A DNA stretch of 64,000 bases from Cyanophora paradoxa (lineage: Eukaryota > Glaucocystophyceae > Cyanophorales > Cyanophoraceae). This document shows positions 21,340 through 32,654 of this stretch, piece after piece. The number at the start of each line of letters is the position of its first letter. Position 1 is the stretch's first letter. The stretch spans positions 1 to 64,000 of the forward strand of contig QPMI01000535.1 of the NCBI GenBank assembly GCA_004431415.1. The letters run 5' to 3'. The notes under the pieces are model-generated. The model was not told the DNA's origin and did not search any database. It saw nothing but the letters and a program-made list of their open reading frames with translations. Made by a program: the position numbers and the translations under genes.

Positions 21340-22105
21340 CGAGCTCGACGTCGACGGTCGCGCGTGCCGATTCGTATATATACATGTACGTAGCTATCTG
21401 TGGGTGTATTTTTTTCACAAAGCCCATATCAAGGGCGGTGGCGATTGTATTTGTTCAGTAACATCATCGTACGCACTACCGGTTCGGAAATGGCCGAACT
21501 CTGGGTCAGAGCATAACCTGAGGCCGGAACACAGGGATAGGCGCTTCGACGCTACAGCTGAGCGTTTCTCTTGTAGGGGGAGGCGTGGTAGGGGGGTCGA
21601 CGTCGTTGTCGTGAGTGTAGGTGCGTGGATCTCGGCGCCGAGGGGGCCAATCTTATCGGGCGGGGAAGAGGGGTGGGGAGGGGGGGGTGGGGGCGGCGCG
21701 GGCTAGGGTAGCGGGCGCGCCCCCTTATTTTTATTGCGTGTGGGGCGCGGGGCGTATGTGGTCCTGGTGAAAGGCATTATCGGGGGGGGCTGCGGGGGCG
21801 GTCGGTTGCGGGCGGGGTAGGCGCCCTAGTGTGGTCGGGGGACAGAGGGGCGTGGCGGGGGTACCGGCCGTGGGGCTAGTCTGTCGCTAGCTGCTAGGCC
21901 GGGGGAAAAGCTTTAGGGGGGCGGGCCCGTAAGTGGGCAGGGCTTTACGCGAGGGCGGGGTAGGGAGGTGACATTGCTTCATAGAGCTATCTAACTCAGA
22001 GAGGGGGGCGGTGGGCTCGTCATGAGGCCCCCTTCTTCGGCAGTCATGCTACCGCGAATTGTAAAGAGAGAAAAATGAAAAGAAAACTGAGGCCGAAGGG
22101 CGAAA
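21340..22105. other. G-rich intergenic region
   Basis: From 21,570 to 21,970 the plus strand is strongly G over C (GGGGAGGGGGGGTGGGGGCG and similar). No gene seen. Confidence 0.4.
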
Positions 22106-22189
22106 GGGCCTAGGCCTTTGAGGTCAAAAGAGGGGGGAGGTCTACGCTGCCGCGTTGTCGGCGGCGGCCGCCCGGCGGCCGGCCAGGAA

Positions 22190-22351
22190 TTAATCGAAGG
22201 CCTCGACGGCGGCGGGGCCCCCGAGGGCCGAGGTGAGCTCGGCGAGCACGCGCTGGGCCGCCTGGTAGTTGGTGAGCGAGATGGTGGCCGGCCCGGGGCC
22301 GGGGGCGGGGGCCGGGCCCGGGGCGGGCGCGGTAGCGGCGGCCGGCGCCGG

Positions 22352-22382
<31 letters not shown>

Positions 22383-22595
22383 GCGGCGGCGGCGGCAGCG
22401 GCAGCGGCGGCGGCGTCGACACGTCGGCGGCGGCGGCGGGGCGGCGTCAGCGGCCACGGCGGCGGGGGCGGGGGCGGCGGCACCGCCCTTGCGCTTCTTG
22501 ACGGCGTCGGGGCCGAAGCGCTCAATCGCGCGCTTGCGGGACTGGGCGGCAATGTCCGCCGCGCATATACAGCATCTATATATGCATATGATCAT
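22190..22595 (-). CDS. Alanine-rich protein with basic N-terminal patch
   Basis: On the minus strand one frame reads AAQSRKRAIERFGPDAVKKR (a likely nuclear localisation signal) followed by Ala/Pro; another frame gives a long poly-Ala run and a sensible C-terminus ISLTNYQAAQRVLAELTSAL ending AAVEAFD, stop near 22191. The (GCC)n tract in between explains the frame change (indel or intron). No family recognised. Confidence 0.35.
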
Positions 22596-22599
22596 GAGC

Positions 22600-23796
22600 T
22601 CAATTGGAAGGGCCTAGCTATGCGCTTGCACGCATGTAGTATATATATATGGACCTGTCCTGGTTCCCTTGTTTAGAAATTTGCATAATGGCTGCTTCAG
22701 GCCTGTGCACTGGCATGCAAGTTCGAGCTCGAGCGCGAGGAGGGTGCCCAGCTCCCTCGTGCGGTTAAAAGCTTTCGAATTGCTCCACTAGGGGGCCAAG
22801 GGCGTCCCCGAGCAGACGGGGGCCGACTTATTCGTGTGTATATCGATATCGCAGGTGCCCCTCAAGCTCGCCGACCGTATAGGAGGCTTGCATCGAGGGG
22901 GGTGTCAAGGGGGCCAGTCGTCTCGTGGGAGAGGGACTCGGGACCGGCGGGCATGAGGGGCGGGCGGCGCGGGGCCTGGCAGCGACCGCCGGGGACGCAC
23001 TGTCCGCCGCTGGGAAGACTTCGACGGAGCCCGGGGATTCCGGGTCCGATAGTGGGCGAGCGCCATCAGGCTCGGACCCCACGAGGGCGGGTCCCGGCGA
23101 GGCCGGGCCCTGAGGCAGGCGAGCGCCGTCTGGCTCAGACCCCGCGGTGGTCGCTGGGCGAGCGTTTGAGTGCTCATGCGCCCGGGTATGCGTGGGGGTC
23201 GTCGGCTTGCATGCCGGCGCCAGCGGCGCCAGCAGAGGCGGCGTCGCAGCGGGGCGGGGGAGCGGGGCTCGGGGCTCTGTCCACTGCCGCGTCTTGGGGC
23301 GCTTGCTCCGCGTCCCGCCAGAGGCCTGCGAGCGTCGCGCACGCGTCACGGAGAGCCAAGTGAACGGGGGGATGCGGCCCCGTGGTTCTTGAGTGTCGTG
23401 CTGGCGCGGGCGGCCTCGCGCACGGGCCGCTTGCGCCGGCGTGCTCTGTGGCAGTACGGGGCCGGCGTCAAAGTTCGTAGAGGAGGGGCGCGGGCGGAGG
23501 GCGTGAGCGACGGGCGCGGGGAGGGTCCCGCATGATCGGCGGCAGCGGAGCCGGGTGCGTTGGCGGATCCCGGAGCCGCGCGTCCGACTGCGCGGAGTCG
23601 AGTCGAGTTGTGCGTCGTGCGCTGTAGACGTGAGCGCAGGCGAGCCGCGCATGCGCGGGTGTCATGCGTTGGCGGGAAGGCGGGCGGAGCGAGGACGGGA
23701 GCTTAAACGAGCGTATGTTGGCTCTAGATGATGTGTGGCGTCTCTCGGGCGCGCTCGGAGCGGCAGGAGAAGGCGGCGGGGATCGGCCCGTTTAAA
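22600..23796. other. GC-rich region, no supported gene
   Basis: Open frames on both strands over most of the stretch are expected from high GC. A repeated TCAGACCCCGCG/TCGGACCCCACG phrase with GCGAGCGCC near 23,050-23,165 is the only structure I saw. Confidence 0.35.
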
Positions 23797-25979
23797 CACC
23801 ACTAGTGGAGGGGGGGGTCCCGGGAGATCAGCTGGAGAATACGAAATCCAATCTCCACTAATCTCCATTTCCGGACTATAGAGGATTTCTGGAGATTAAC
23901 ACGAGACTACCTGGAGATTAAAACCGAGACTAACTGGAGACTAGATGTGCACGCCGGTGCAGAATTCCCGGAGATTATAAACCTTAGCTATAGAGACTTT
24001 CGGGAGAGATCTTGCCCCGCCCCGCAGAACCACAGGAGACTTTCCGGAGACTTCATGGTATGCCCAGGCAGATTCTGGAGATTAAACAAAATGCAGATAG
24101 CTATATAGCTAATATAGCTATCTAGCTGCACTGCAGCGATAGCTAGCAATCTAGCTACAGCTTTCTAGCTACGGCTACTTCTCTTGAAGAGAAGCGACGA
24201 GATCGGCCCCGGCCCGTGCGAGCTAGGTGTGAACTTGCCGAGGAGTCGCGCCCACGCTGCAGAGCTCGAGGCAGGCAAAGATCTGGGGCCGCGAGTCAGA
24301 AAGGGCGAGCGGGCGAGCTTCCGGCCGGGAGGAGCGCGTACCTTCATCGAGGATCGCGAGGCAAAGTCGCGCGGGGCTGCACGCCTCGAAGCAGGCGAAG
24401 ATCTGGGGCCGCGAGTCAGCACGGGCGAGCGGGCCTCGGCGGGGATCGGGCGGCGGCGAGCGTCCGGCCGGGAGGAGCGCGTACCTTCATCGAGGATCGC
24501 TAGGCGAACTCGCGCGGGGCTGCACGCCTCGAAGCAGGCGAAGATCTGGGGCCGCGAGTCAGCACGGGCGAGCGGGCCTCGGCGGGGATCGGGCGGCGGC
24601 GAGCGTCCGGCCGGGAGGAGCGCGTACCTTCATCGAGTATCGCGAGGCAAAGTCGCGCGGGGCTGCACGCCTCGAAGCAGGCGAAGATCTGGGGCCGCGA
24701 GTCAGCACGGGCGAGCGGGCCTCGGCGGCTTCCCGTGCGCGTCTTGGCATGGGCCATCCACACGCCGAGCGCGGCGCCCGGCGCCGCAGCCAGCGAGGAG
24801 CGCGGGCCCGAGATCTCCCCAGGAGAACCCTCTGGACCGCCGCGCTCCTCTGCACCTCCCCTATTCCCGCGCGTGAGGATGCGCGGAGGTCGTTATCTAA
24901 ATGTGCAGTAAACATGCAGCGCGATGGTCGCTTTCGGCACAGCGGGGCAGTTTTCGCACGCGCCGTCCCGCGGAGCGGCGCTGGGGGCTGCGCGGCTTCT
25001 ATACGCATTTCTACTCGATATAGAATGTCCGTGGCATGCTGCGCGCCGGGTGGGAGGTCCGGGGAATGCATTCGGCTGCGGAAAGTATATGCAGCCGGTT
25101 CAAATTTGGCGGCCTGCTGTGAACGCACCGGCTCATCTACAGCTTCTGAGACTTGCATATTTGGAATCAGAAGCTTCAAAATAGGCTGGGTGCATAATCC
25201 CAGGTCGATACGCGAAGACGGCGCGATCCGCGACTCGGTCATGAACATGATGATCATGAACATGATTTGCATGACATGACATCGACGGTTTGCACTCAAC
25301 CTGCGCATTTTACATTTTACGAAATACCATAAATATCCAGAAGGGTGTAGATGGGGGTTTTCGAGGGTGGCGGAGACGATGAGCGTGTTTCTGCGGCCAG
25401 CCAATTAAAGCCTGAACCGGTATTCAAGATTCGCAGTAACGGGGGCCCCATATTGCTCCCAGCATCATTCCGCCCCACCCATTCGCAGGCAGCTTCCACC
25501 ACTCCGAATATAAGTCATTCAGATGCTATTAAGAGATACTGCATGCTTGGAAGCCCGCTCGGAGTTCGAACTACGAGCCCCGCACCCCTCGAGCCCTTGG
25601 CCCCCGGCCCGCGGCCGCGTGCTCAGTTTGCAGACGAGCTGGCCTCGTTCATATCGATGCTACAATTGCAAGTTATATATAATTAGCTGCAGGAAGGCAC
25701 ACTACCTACAACTAAAACTGTAATATTGATAAATTCGAACGTCGATACAGATACTCTAGATCGATATCTCCGCGAAGTCTCCAGCCAAGGCGCGGAGACT
25801 TGCTGGAGAGTGGCTCTATACAAGTCTCCAAAGAGTCTCCAAGCGGATATTAGCTGGAGACTACAGCTCAGGAAATACTCCATCTAGTCTCCTGAAGCCC
25901 CAAAAATGCGTTAGTCTCCAGCTAGTCTCAGTCTATTCTCCAGCTGATCTCCCGGGACCCCCCCCCTCCACTAGTGCAC
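23797..25979. mobile_element. CACTA (EnSpm-type) non-autonomous transposon
   Basis: Element 23800-25976, flanked by 3-bp CAC duplications at 23797-23799 and 25977-25979. Left end CACTAGTGGAGGGGGGGGTC, right end its complement ending CTCCACTAGTG; the inverted repeat runs about 43 bases through CCCGGGAGATCAGCTGGAGA with an 8 versus 9 base poly-G. Subterminal zones (23,830-24,080 and 25,730-25,930) hold many CTGGAGACT/AGTCTCCAG motifs, typical binding sites for this superfamily. The core (about 2.1 kb) shows no transposase; it contains GC-rich tandem repeats, probably captured DNA. Needs a transposase supplied elsewhere. Confidence 0.85.
24270..24725. repeat. Tandem repeat inside the CACTA element
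   Basis: Four units of unequal length (about 110-145 bp) sharing GCAGGCAAAGATCTGGGGCC or GCAGGCGAAGATCTGGGGCC (near 24,271, 24,391, 24,533 and 24,677), GCGAGTCAGCACGGGCGAGC and GGAGGAGCGCGTACCTTCAT. The middle two units are nearly identical. Confidence 0.75.
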
Positions 25980-25999
25980 GTTACCGCGGGAGCTGGCGC

Positions 26000-27088
26000 G
26001 AGTCCCGGCGCCACCAGGGGCGCAGCTGCTCTTCTAGATGTCTGTGATGTCGCTGCGGCTGTCGTTGCCCGCCCGGCGGGCCTACTTTGCGCGTTCGGGC
26101 CGTGCTGGTCGTAGGGCGTCGGCGCCGCGAGTTTTGGGACCGGCCACGTGCAGTGCTAACAGGCACCCGCGTTGGGGAAGCCCCACTGCGCCGGCTTACT
26201 CGCTCGCGGGCCTTCGCGCAATTTTCCGGGGTACCGGAATCCCTATCTGTGGGTGTATATATACGTATATACGTGCACGTGCACGCGATTAAGCGCGCAT
26301 ACATGCACATGAGACTGTACATCGTTCATATATGCATTGATATTAATATTAATATACATGTATACGTACGGGCTCTACCCCAAGTCCCGCTGGCTCAGCC
26401 CTAAGACCCCCCCGGCCGCCCTGTGCGCTCTGCATACCCCCCCAAGCCCCCTGCACGTGTTACCCACGTCTAGGCCCGCGCCACCCCCCCCCACCCCCCC
26501 ACCCCCCACCCCCCTCCCCAGCCCCCCACCCCAGCCCGGCCCAGTGCCAAACCCCCGCCAAGACCCCCAGCCGGCCATGCCCGAGCCCCCCCCCCCCACC
26601 CCCCCACCCCCCCCCTCCCAACGCCATCTCCCCAATTGCTCACCTCACCCACGGCCCCCGGCCCCCTGTGACCCTCCCGCCCCACGCTACACCCCCACGT
26701 CACTGGCGCCCCCCCTCCCCTCCCCCCTCCCCCCAGGGGCGCTAGCGAGTAAGCAATTCGGGTAGGTTCCAGCCCTACTAGCAACGATTGACCTGGCGCG
26801 GGATATGCCCGCGTTGGGGTCGCAGTTGTGGTCTCTGCCAATAAATCACTGCAGCTGCCCAGATGGGCTTTGTGAAAAAAACATGTATACGTATACGTAC
26901 GTATACGTGCCCGCTTATAATTAGCGGGTCAAGGTCATCTTTATATATTATTTAAACATTTTTTTGGTGAATTTTAAATAAATGCATTGGCACACACCGG
27001 CCGCAGTACCGAGACAATATATTAATACAGCTATATACGGCCATTACGACTTATATAATTATTTCATGTACGTATACGTATACAGGGA
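26000..27088. other. Intergenic, poly-C rich, no gene
   Basis: From 26,380 to 26,745 the plus strand is almost free of G and dominated by C (runs of up to nine). The Pro-rich and Gly-rich ORFs across it are composition artefacts. Between 26,870 and 27,085 there are TACGTATACGTA phrases. Confidence 0.55.
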
Positions 27089-27154
27089 TTTTTTTTTGGT
27101 GAATTACCGGCCACAGTCTCTAGACACCAGCACTGCGGGGGCTGCCCAGGGGGC
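27089..27154 (+). repeat. Dispersed 62-66 bp repeat, copy 1
   Basis: Begins with a T run and GGTGAATTACCGGCCACAG, then CTAGACACCAGCACTGCGGG and GGCTGCCCAGGGGGC. Near-identical to 35270-35331. A partial form (TTTTTTTGGTGAATTTTAAA) lies at 26,960. Could be the conserved end of a mobile element; the rest differs at the two sites. Confidence 0.7.
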
Positions 27155-27530
27155 ATAAAGACAAAAAAGCAAAATAACTAAGACAAGAGCACGAAGAAAG
27201 ATAAGACAAAGAGCCAAAATCGACAATAAAAAAGAAAAGACACAGAGCTCGAGACAGATCGATAGCGAGAAGAGACGATAGATCGAGCAGATCTAGGGAC
27301 AGAGGATAACTGACACGAAGAAGAGCCAGAGCTAGAGATACCATCAATATCAGAAGGAATTACATCACTAAGAAGCGGGGGACAAAAATGAGAAAGATAA
27401 ATAACAGGAAGAAGACAAGAAAGAGGAACAACAAGACGACATGGAGGCGGAGGCGAAGCAGGACGATGCGAAAGGGCAGAGCTACGGCACGAGGTCGAGG
27501 ATGACACAGGAGGCGGAGCAGGCGGATCAA
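27155..27530. repeat. Polypurine-biased tract
   Basis: The plus strand is nearly all A and G with some C and very little T (AAGACAAAAAAGCAAAATAA and similar). The same style fills 63,015-63,660 to the right of the virus. Minus-strand ORFs here (Leu/Phe-rich) are composition artefacts. Confidence 0.5.
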
Positions 27531-28697
27531 GACCATTGAATTATCAAATTTTCGATCCATTTGATAAGCTTTAGGGCAACCGAGGCGGCCGCTGTACAAT
27601 CGAGGCGCTCAAGGGCCGGGCCGCTATCGAAATCGGCGGCGGCGAGGGGCAAGCTTGAGGTCGTCGAGGCCGCTGTCGCGGCGGGCACGCTCGCCGCCGC
27701 CGCCGCCTCCGAGCGGACCGAGGCCTTCGGTCCGTGCGGGTTACGCCCTTCCTGCTCTAATGGGGGGTAACGTACACATTCCGATGGGCGAGTCCAGAAG
27801 AAAGAGAAGAAGCTTTGAAGCCGCGGGTTGATATCAATACCCTGCGCATGCCAGGCTGCAGCTGCAGCTGGGCATGCGCTAGCTGAAGGCGAAATTCGAA
27901 AGGTGAAGTGAGCGCGCACCCTCCGCCGGCCCGCCCTGCGCGGCCGCCTCCGGGATCCCCGTTGACGTGATCCCTGCCGTAAGGAACAATGACTGGCGCG
28001 CCCGAAAGCGGTCAAGACGAAGCCCCAGCGGACAACTGCAGCTGCCTCGAGGACGCGGCCGCGCGCGGCCTCCGGATCCAAGCTTAAGGTCGACGGCACC
28101 AAGAAAGCCTCCGGAGCCAAGCTTAAGCTTAAGACCACATTACCCCCCGCCCCCGCCCCCCCCCCCCCGCCCCACCTCCACCGCCACCTTCCCCACCCCC
28201 ACCCCGCCCGGTCACATTCCATGATGAACGTCGTTATAATTACAGTGCACCTTTAGCGATCAGATGGTGCGGCCAGAACAATGATATACTTATTCAAGGC
28301 AGGCCCTTGCAATTGCTCGCAAATATTGTAATTACGCGTACGTAAACTGCGATATATACCGATATTGAATGAAACTTGAACGCGAGTTTTAATTTTTATA
28401 TTATCCAATGAACGAGCTGAGCGAGCTCGAGACTCTGAGAGTGACCGACTTGTCTGATCAGCTGCAGCAACAGTTTCTCATATATATTATGCTACTGAGT
28501 CGAACGATTACCAATTTGAAACCAGATTATGACAAAAAGCTCACGTGCGCGTGGATTCAAAGCTGCGCTTCGCGAGGCACATGCGGACCGAGGTCGCGGG
28601 GCGGCTGGGGCACGTGCACGCGCAGGCTCTGCAGGGGTACGCCGCCTCCGCCACGCGCCAGTCGTATACCGCCACCGCCCTGAGGCCCGATCAAAAC
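27531..28697. other. Intergenic, no supported gene
   Basis: GC-rich first part with a C-rich run at 28,140-28,210, then AT-rich sequence. A minus frame 27,527-28,222 is open but is low-complexity in part (WGWGRWRWRWGGGG). No supported gene; the 3' end of the protease gene may extend below 28,698. Confidence 0.35.
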
Positions 28698-31600
28698 TCA
28701 ACTCGATGGAATGATCACGCGCGCGTAATCGCACCCAGGGACGCCGCATAGTAAAGTTCCGTTGCCAGCGGGGCAAGAGATGCACTTGAGCGGATCGGCG
28801 GGACCAAGTCGAGAGGCCGCGTCAAGGCTGCTGGCGGCAAGACAGGAGTCCGACGAGACGCCGAAGAAGCGGAAGTCGAGCCGGGCCGCCTCCGCCGCGC
28901 ACGCGCCGATACCAGGGGCAGGCACGCTGGTCATGATGAGCTGCATGACGGGGGTGACCGAGGCCGGCTCAACCGCAAAGCAGCCGCGGTACGAGAAGGG
29001 AAGGGGCGCAGGTATTGGCGAAGGGCTGGGCGTTCCGGAGGGGCCGGGCAAAGGGCTGGGCAAGGTTGTCGAGTTGGGCGTCATCGACGGGATCGGAATG
29101 GGCTCGCAGAACCCTCCCGAAATTTTGTTGGGGAAGGTAACTGTAAAGGGGCTCGGTTCGTAGGTCCAGTTTGGATCCAGCTTCCAAGTCTCGCAATCGC
29201 AGGCCCCCCAGACGAGATGAATGTAGTAGTTCCCGGCGGGGAGGTTGGCGGGCCCGGCGTACGTCAATGCCCCGCCCTCAGGATACCAGCACTGGTTTCC
29301 GCCTTTACAGAACTGTTGAACTGTGCGCAGATATTATCATTCAAAACTCCGCGCAATGCAAATATACGAAAAGGAACATCGCAAAACGCACCGGCGAACC
29401 GCACTGCGCCCGAGGCGAGAGGGCATCTATCGAAGAGCGCTGCTCCAGCAACTTGCGAGCCTCCAGAATCAGTGTCGGAAGGGAGCTTGAAGGAGATTGC
29501 CCCGAGTCTGCGTTCGGCAATTGTAATTATAAGTGAAAAAATCCACGCCAGCGTGCACGTGTTCTTAACCAGCCGCAGACTCTGCGAAATCTTGAATATG
29601 ATCATAAGAGACTCACGCGGGGGTCCAGTTGTACGGCAGGGTGAAGCGGAGAATTGTGGAGCGGAACGCGTCCGTGGAAAGGGAGCTGGAGTACGTCATT
29701 CCCCAAGAAGTGTACAAGGACTGGTAGTTTATGCCTGGGACACTGTTGGCACGGCTAGAAAAAACGCTTGTCTGCTCGTTGTCGATTAGGGTGCAACAGC
29801 GCAACGGTATACAAACAACCGGCACGCTCACCCGACCGCATTCGAGGAGGTCAACGACGGGGACAGTGCAGGTGGGGTCCGTCTCATAAGGTGCCGCTTA
29901 AATTTCCTGGCAGGTTCTGGATCTGAGCCGTCCCAGACGCCACAGGTGGATACGTCATGGACAGACATATGCAGGGTGAATTTGTTCAAGATTTTGGGCA
30001 TAGATACAATCGGCGACGCACCCATCACGCACTGAGATCCGGGCAGCGCCCTCGCCGCGGCCGTTCGTGCGCGGGCTCTCATAGGTCCCTGCGTAAGTCA
30101 TAAGTCATTTTCAAATCAGAGGGTGGCTTGAGCACTGGCTTCAAAATCGTAAGGGCTTCGAAAAATAAGAACTCGGGCCTTGGATCAAAATGTAGTATGT
30201 CCCGGGGCCTGGACCATAATTCACCGTGTCTATCATATACGCCACACCTACCTCAGGCAGATCAGATAAAAAATACATGAAGAAGAATATGTATGAAACT
30301 GACCATTTGGGTGAATAGATTGAATCTCGTATCCAGGTATCGCTGGGTTGCCTCTGTAGAGGATCATAACGGGCTTCGTGATTTCTGTGTAACTCAGGGC
30401 ATCAACCGCCGCAAAATACCTGGGCAGCATCCACAGTAAACATATATAAACATCCAAACGTACAGGGAAATACAGATATGTGTTTATGTTTTATCAAAAA
30501 ATGTATAATTATAATCAAGTTAAGTTTGACAAATGCTTGCCATCTGTCGGTCTCCAAGCGAAGACGTAGGAGGCGCACACCCGAGGCTCGAGTCGGGGGC
30601 GAGGCGAAATCGACGGCGTGACCCGCCCACGTCGTTGTAATACGGTGAAGCATGCGAGCAGCCCCGTAGGTATTTACCTGTCAGCGATGTTATATAATTA
30701 TTCTTGTATATATGCAGAGTCCGAGTGTGCGCCTGCTGACCTCAGCCGTCTCGCAGATGCCGATATCGCCGGCGATTTGACTGTAATCGTAAGCAGGGGG
30801 GCCGACCTCAAAACTGGCCCCTGGCGATAATCGGTTGAGCACTCCCGAAGTTTCAATGATCTTTTGAGCACAGGTACGGCGCACCGGGTGCCGCGGGAAT
30901 GCCGAGATCTTTGGTGCTGACAAGCCCCAGGCGAGTACGCGTAGTGGTGCGACGTACACCGTACTCGTGGATAACAGGAATGGCCTTGCTCACGATTAGG
31001 TTTTCCACAGTCTGCCGAAATGCGGCCTCGAATGAGAGCCCTTTACGCGCACGCCCAAGAGGCCTGGCTATAGGAGAGCACCGAGACGTTCGCGGCGGGC
31101 ATGAACTGCCTGACGACCGCCGCCACGCCGGCGACGATCGCGGCGGCGAAGGACGTTCCGTTCACGACGGTAGTCTCTGCGGTGAAGGCGGGCGCGTAGC
31201 TCGTGACCTCGGCGCCCGCTTCGTCGACGTGTGTAAACGCAGGACCCTGCGGGACCGCCACCGGCTTCATCGCCGCAATGATATTTTCCCCAGGCGCCCC
31301 GACCGTTAAGCAGCTGCGGAGCAAATGTCGATCGCGAGATGAATAATCGCATCAATTTTGGAGTGATGAGACACGCACTCGCCCCAGTTGGACATGCCCG
31401 AAATGTAGTCGTCCTGGTCAGTGCTCGCCACGTTGACAACTCCGGGCGTGTTTCCAGGCGAGTAATTGCAACTGCACATGCGCAATCGCAGGGAAAATAT
31501 TAATAAACCAAACCAGCTGTTGGAATCACAGTCAAAAATGAGGCGCGCACGCATCCGATCGGTCGTTGCCAGCCGCCTGCGTCGACGTCAGGCGTGAAAG

Positions 31601-32654
31601 TATACGTAAGCTAAGCGTGTAGGCGCCGTCGGATCTATTTGATTTATTTAAGCAGAATCGCTGCTAAAAACTGTGGGCGTCACCGTGACGACAACCGCTC
31701 CAGCTGCACGAAGTCTGAGATTTCCATCATGCGCGATCATCGGATCCGTTAAAACAAAGCACGACGTTCGGGTGCGAGCTCGAGGATAATAGCGCAGCGG
31801 TGATCAGCGCACCCGCTGACTGCGCTGGTGTACGCTGCGGATACCGCACCGGCGGCAGTCGAGGCGAAGCCGAGGAGGACAACTGAGGGTCGCTGGCGGG
31901 CGCGGATGGCGGAGAGGGCGGCGTTCAGGCCGGCAAGGACGTTGCTCTCCGTCGTTGTCGCTCCGCAGACGCTGCCTGGGTCCGAGGTCGACGTTCGGCT
32001 GAAAACCTGGGCCATGAACCAGATCCGGCGAACGGGACCGGCGCGGGCCCGGGGGTGTCTCATCGATCAGCGTTTACGTTGCAGCATGTGTGTTCAGTGC
32101 GCGGTCTTTGAGTTCTAACACATAAAGTTCTAGATATCAATTTGCAACGCCGACCTTGCTGGCGAGGATTGTTGCACCAGGAGCGGGGCCGAGCGTGCGC
32201 CCCGCAGCCGCCTGCCACCCGTCAAAACGATTACAGATTTAAATGGCTGCATGCGCAGCTGGCGCCCGACTAGCATGGGCGTGAAGGCCTTGGGCGGGGG
32301 GCAAGCACCGAGGCGACGGCAGTGCCGTGCGAGTCTGCCGAGCACTCGCTGACCCATGCGGCGCTCGTATTCGCGTAAAACGTGTCGACGTCGTGCAGAC
32401 GAATCTGGCGGAGTGGTGCACTCAGAGCGCCTCAGGGGTCGCCTCAGAGCGCTCGAGCGGGAGGCCATGGCCACACGCACCACGCGGCCGGCGAGCTCCG
32501 GGTGCGTGTCGTCGATGCCCGTGTCGAGGACGTAAATATCGACGCCAGTGCCGTCATGTGTCATGCGGGTGAACTTGCCGTCCAGCAGCTTACTCTGCTG
32601 GTCGAGCCTGGCGATCGCGAGGGATTGTGAGCGCAGCTGCAGAATCATGTGCAT
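28698..32654 (-). CDS. Subtilisin-like serine protease (S8) with WSC-like domain, multi-exon
   Basis: Minus strand, coding blocks in several frames separated by short introns. In order: LDQQSKLLDGKF and IYVLDTGIDDTHPELAGR (catalytic Asp, about 32,510-32,530); DSHGTAVASVLA (catalytic His, about 32,310-32,335); VLAGLNAALSAIRARQRPSV (31,860-31,950); SPGNTPGVVNVASTDQDDYI (about 31,400-31,460); NGTSFAAAIVAGVAAVV (catalytic Ser, about 31,120-31,165). Downstream are blocks near 29,830-30,060 and 29,610-29,830, then PAGNYYIHLVWGACDCETWK, a Pro/Ser linker (PSPLPGPSGTPSPSP) and a Cys-containing WSC-like domain (SYRGCF ... CISCPAGNGTLLCG). I did not find the oxyanion Asn motif. Likely secreted or cell-wall associated. 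A propeptide or signal peptide exon upstream of 32,654 was not identified. Confidence 0.75.

Noticed and set aside
22118-22501. Long plus-strand Gly/Ala ORF
   Set aside because: It is a trinucleotide (GGC) tract open on all frames; the minus frame has better protein-like ends.
26337-26765. Proline-rich ORF (and the minus Gly/Trp-rich one)
   Set aside because: Composition artefact of a poly-C tract with almost no G.
27120-27599. Leu/Phe-rich minus ORFs that look like membrane proteins
   Set aside because: They only mirror the polypurine tract.
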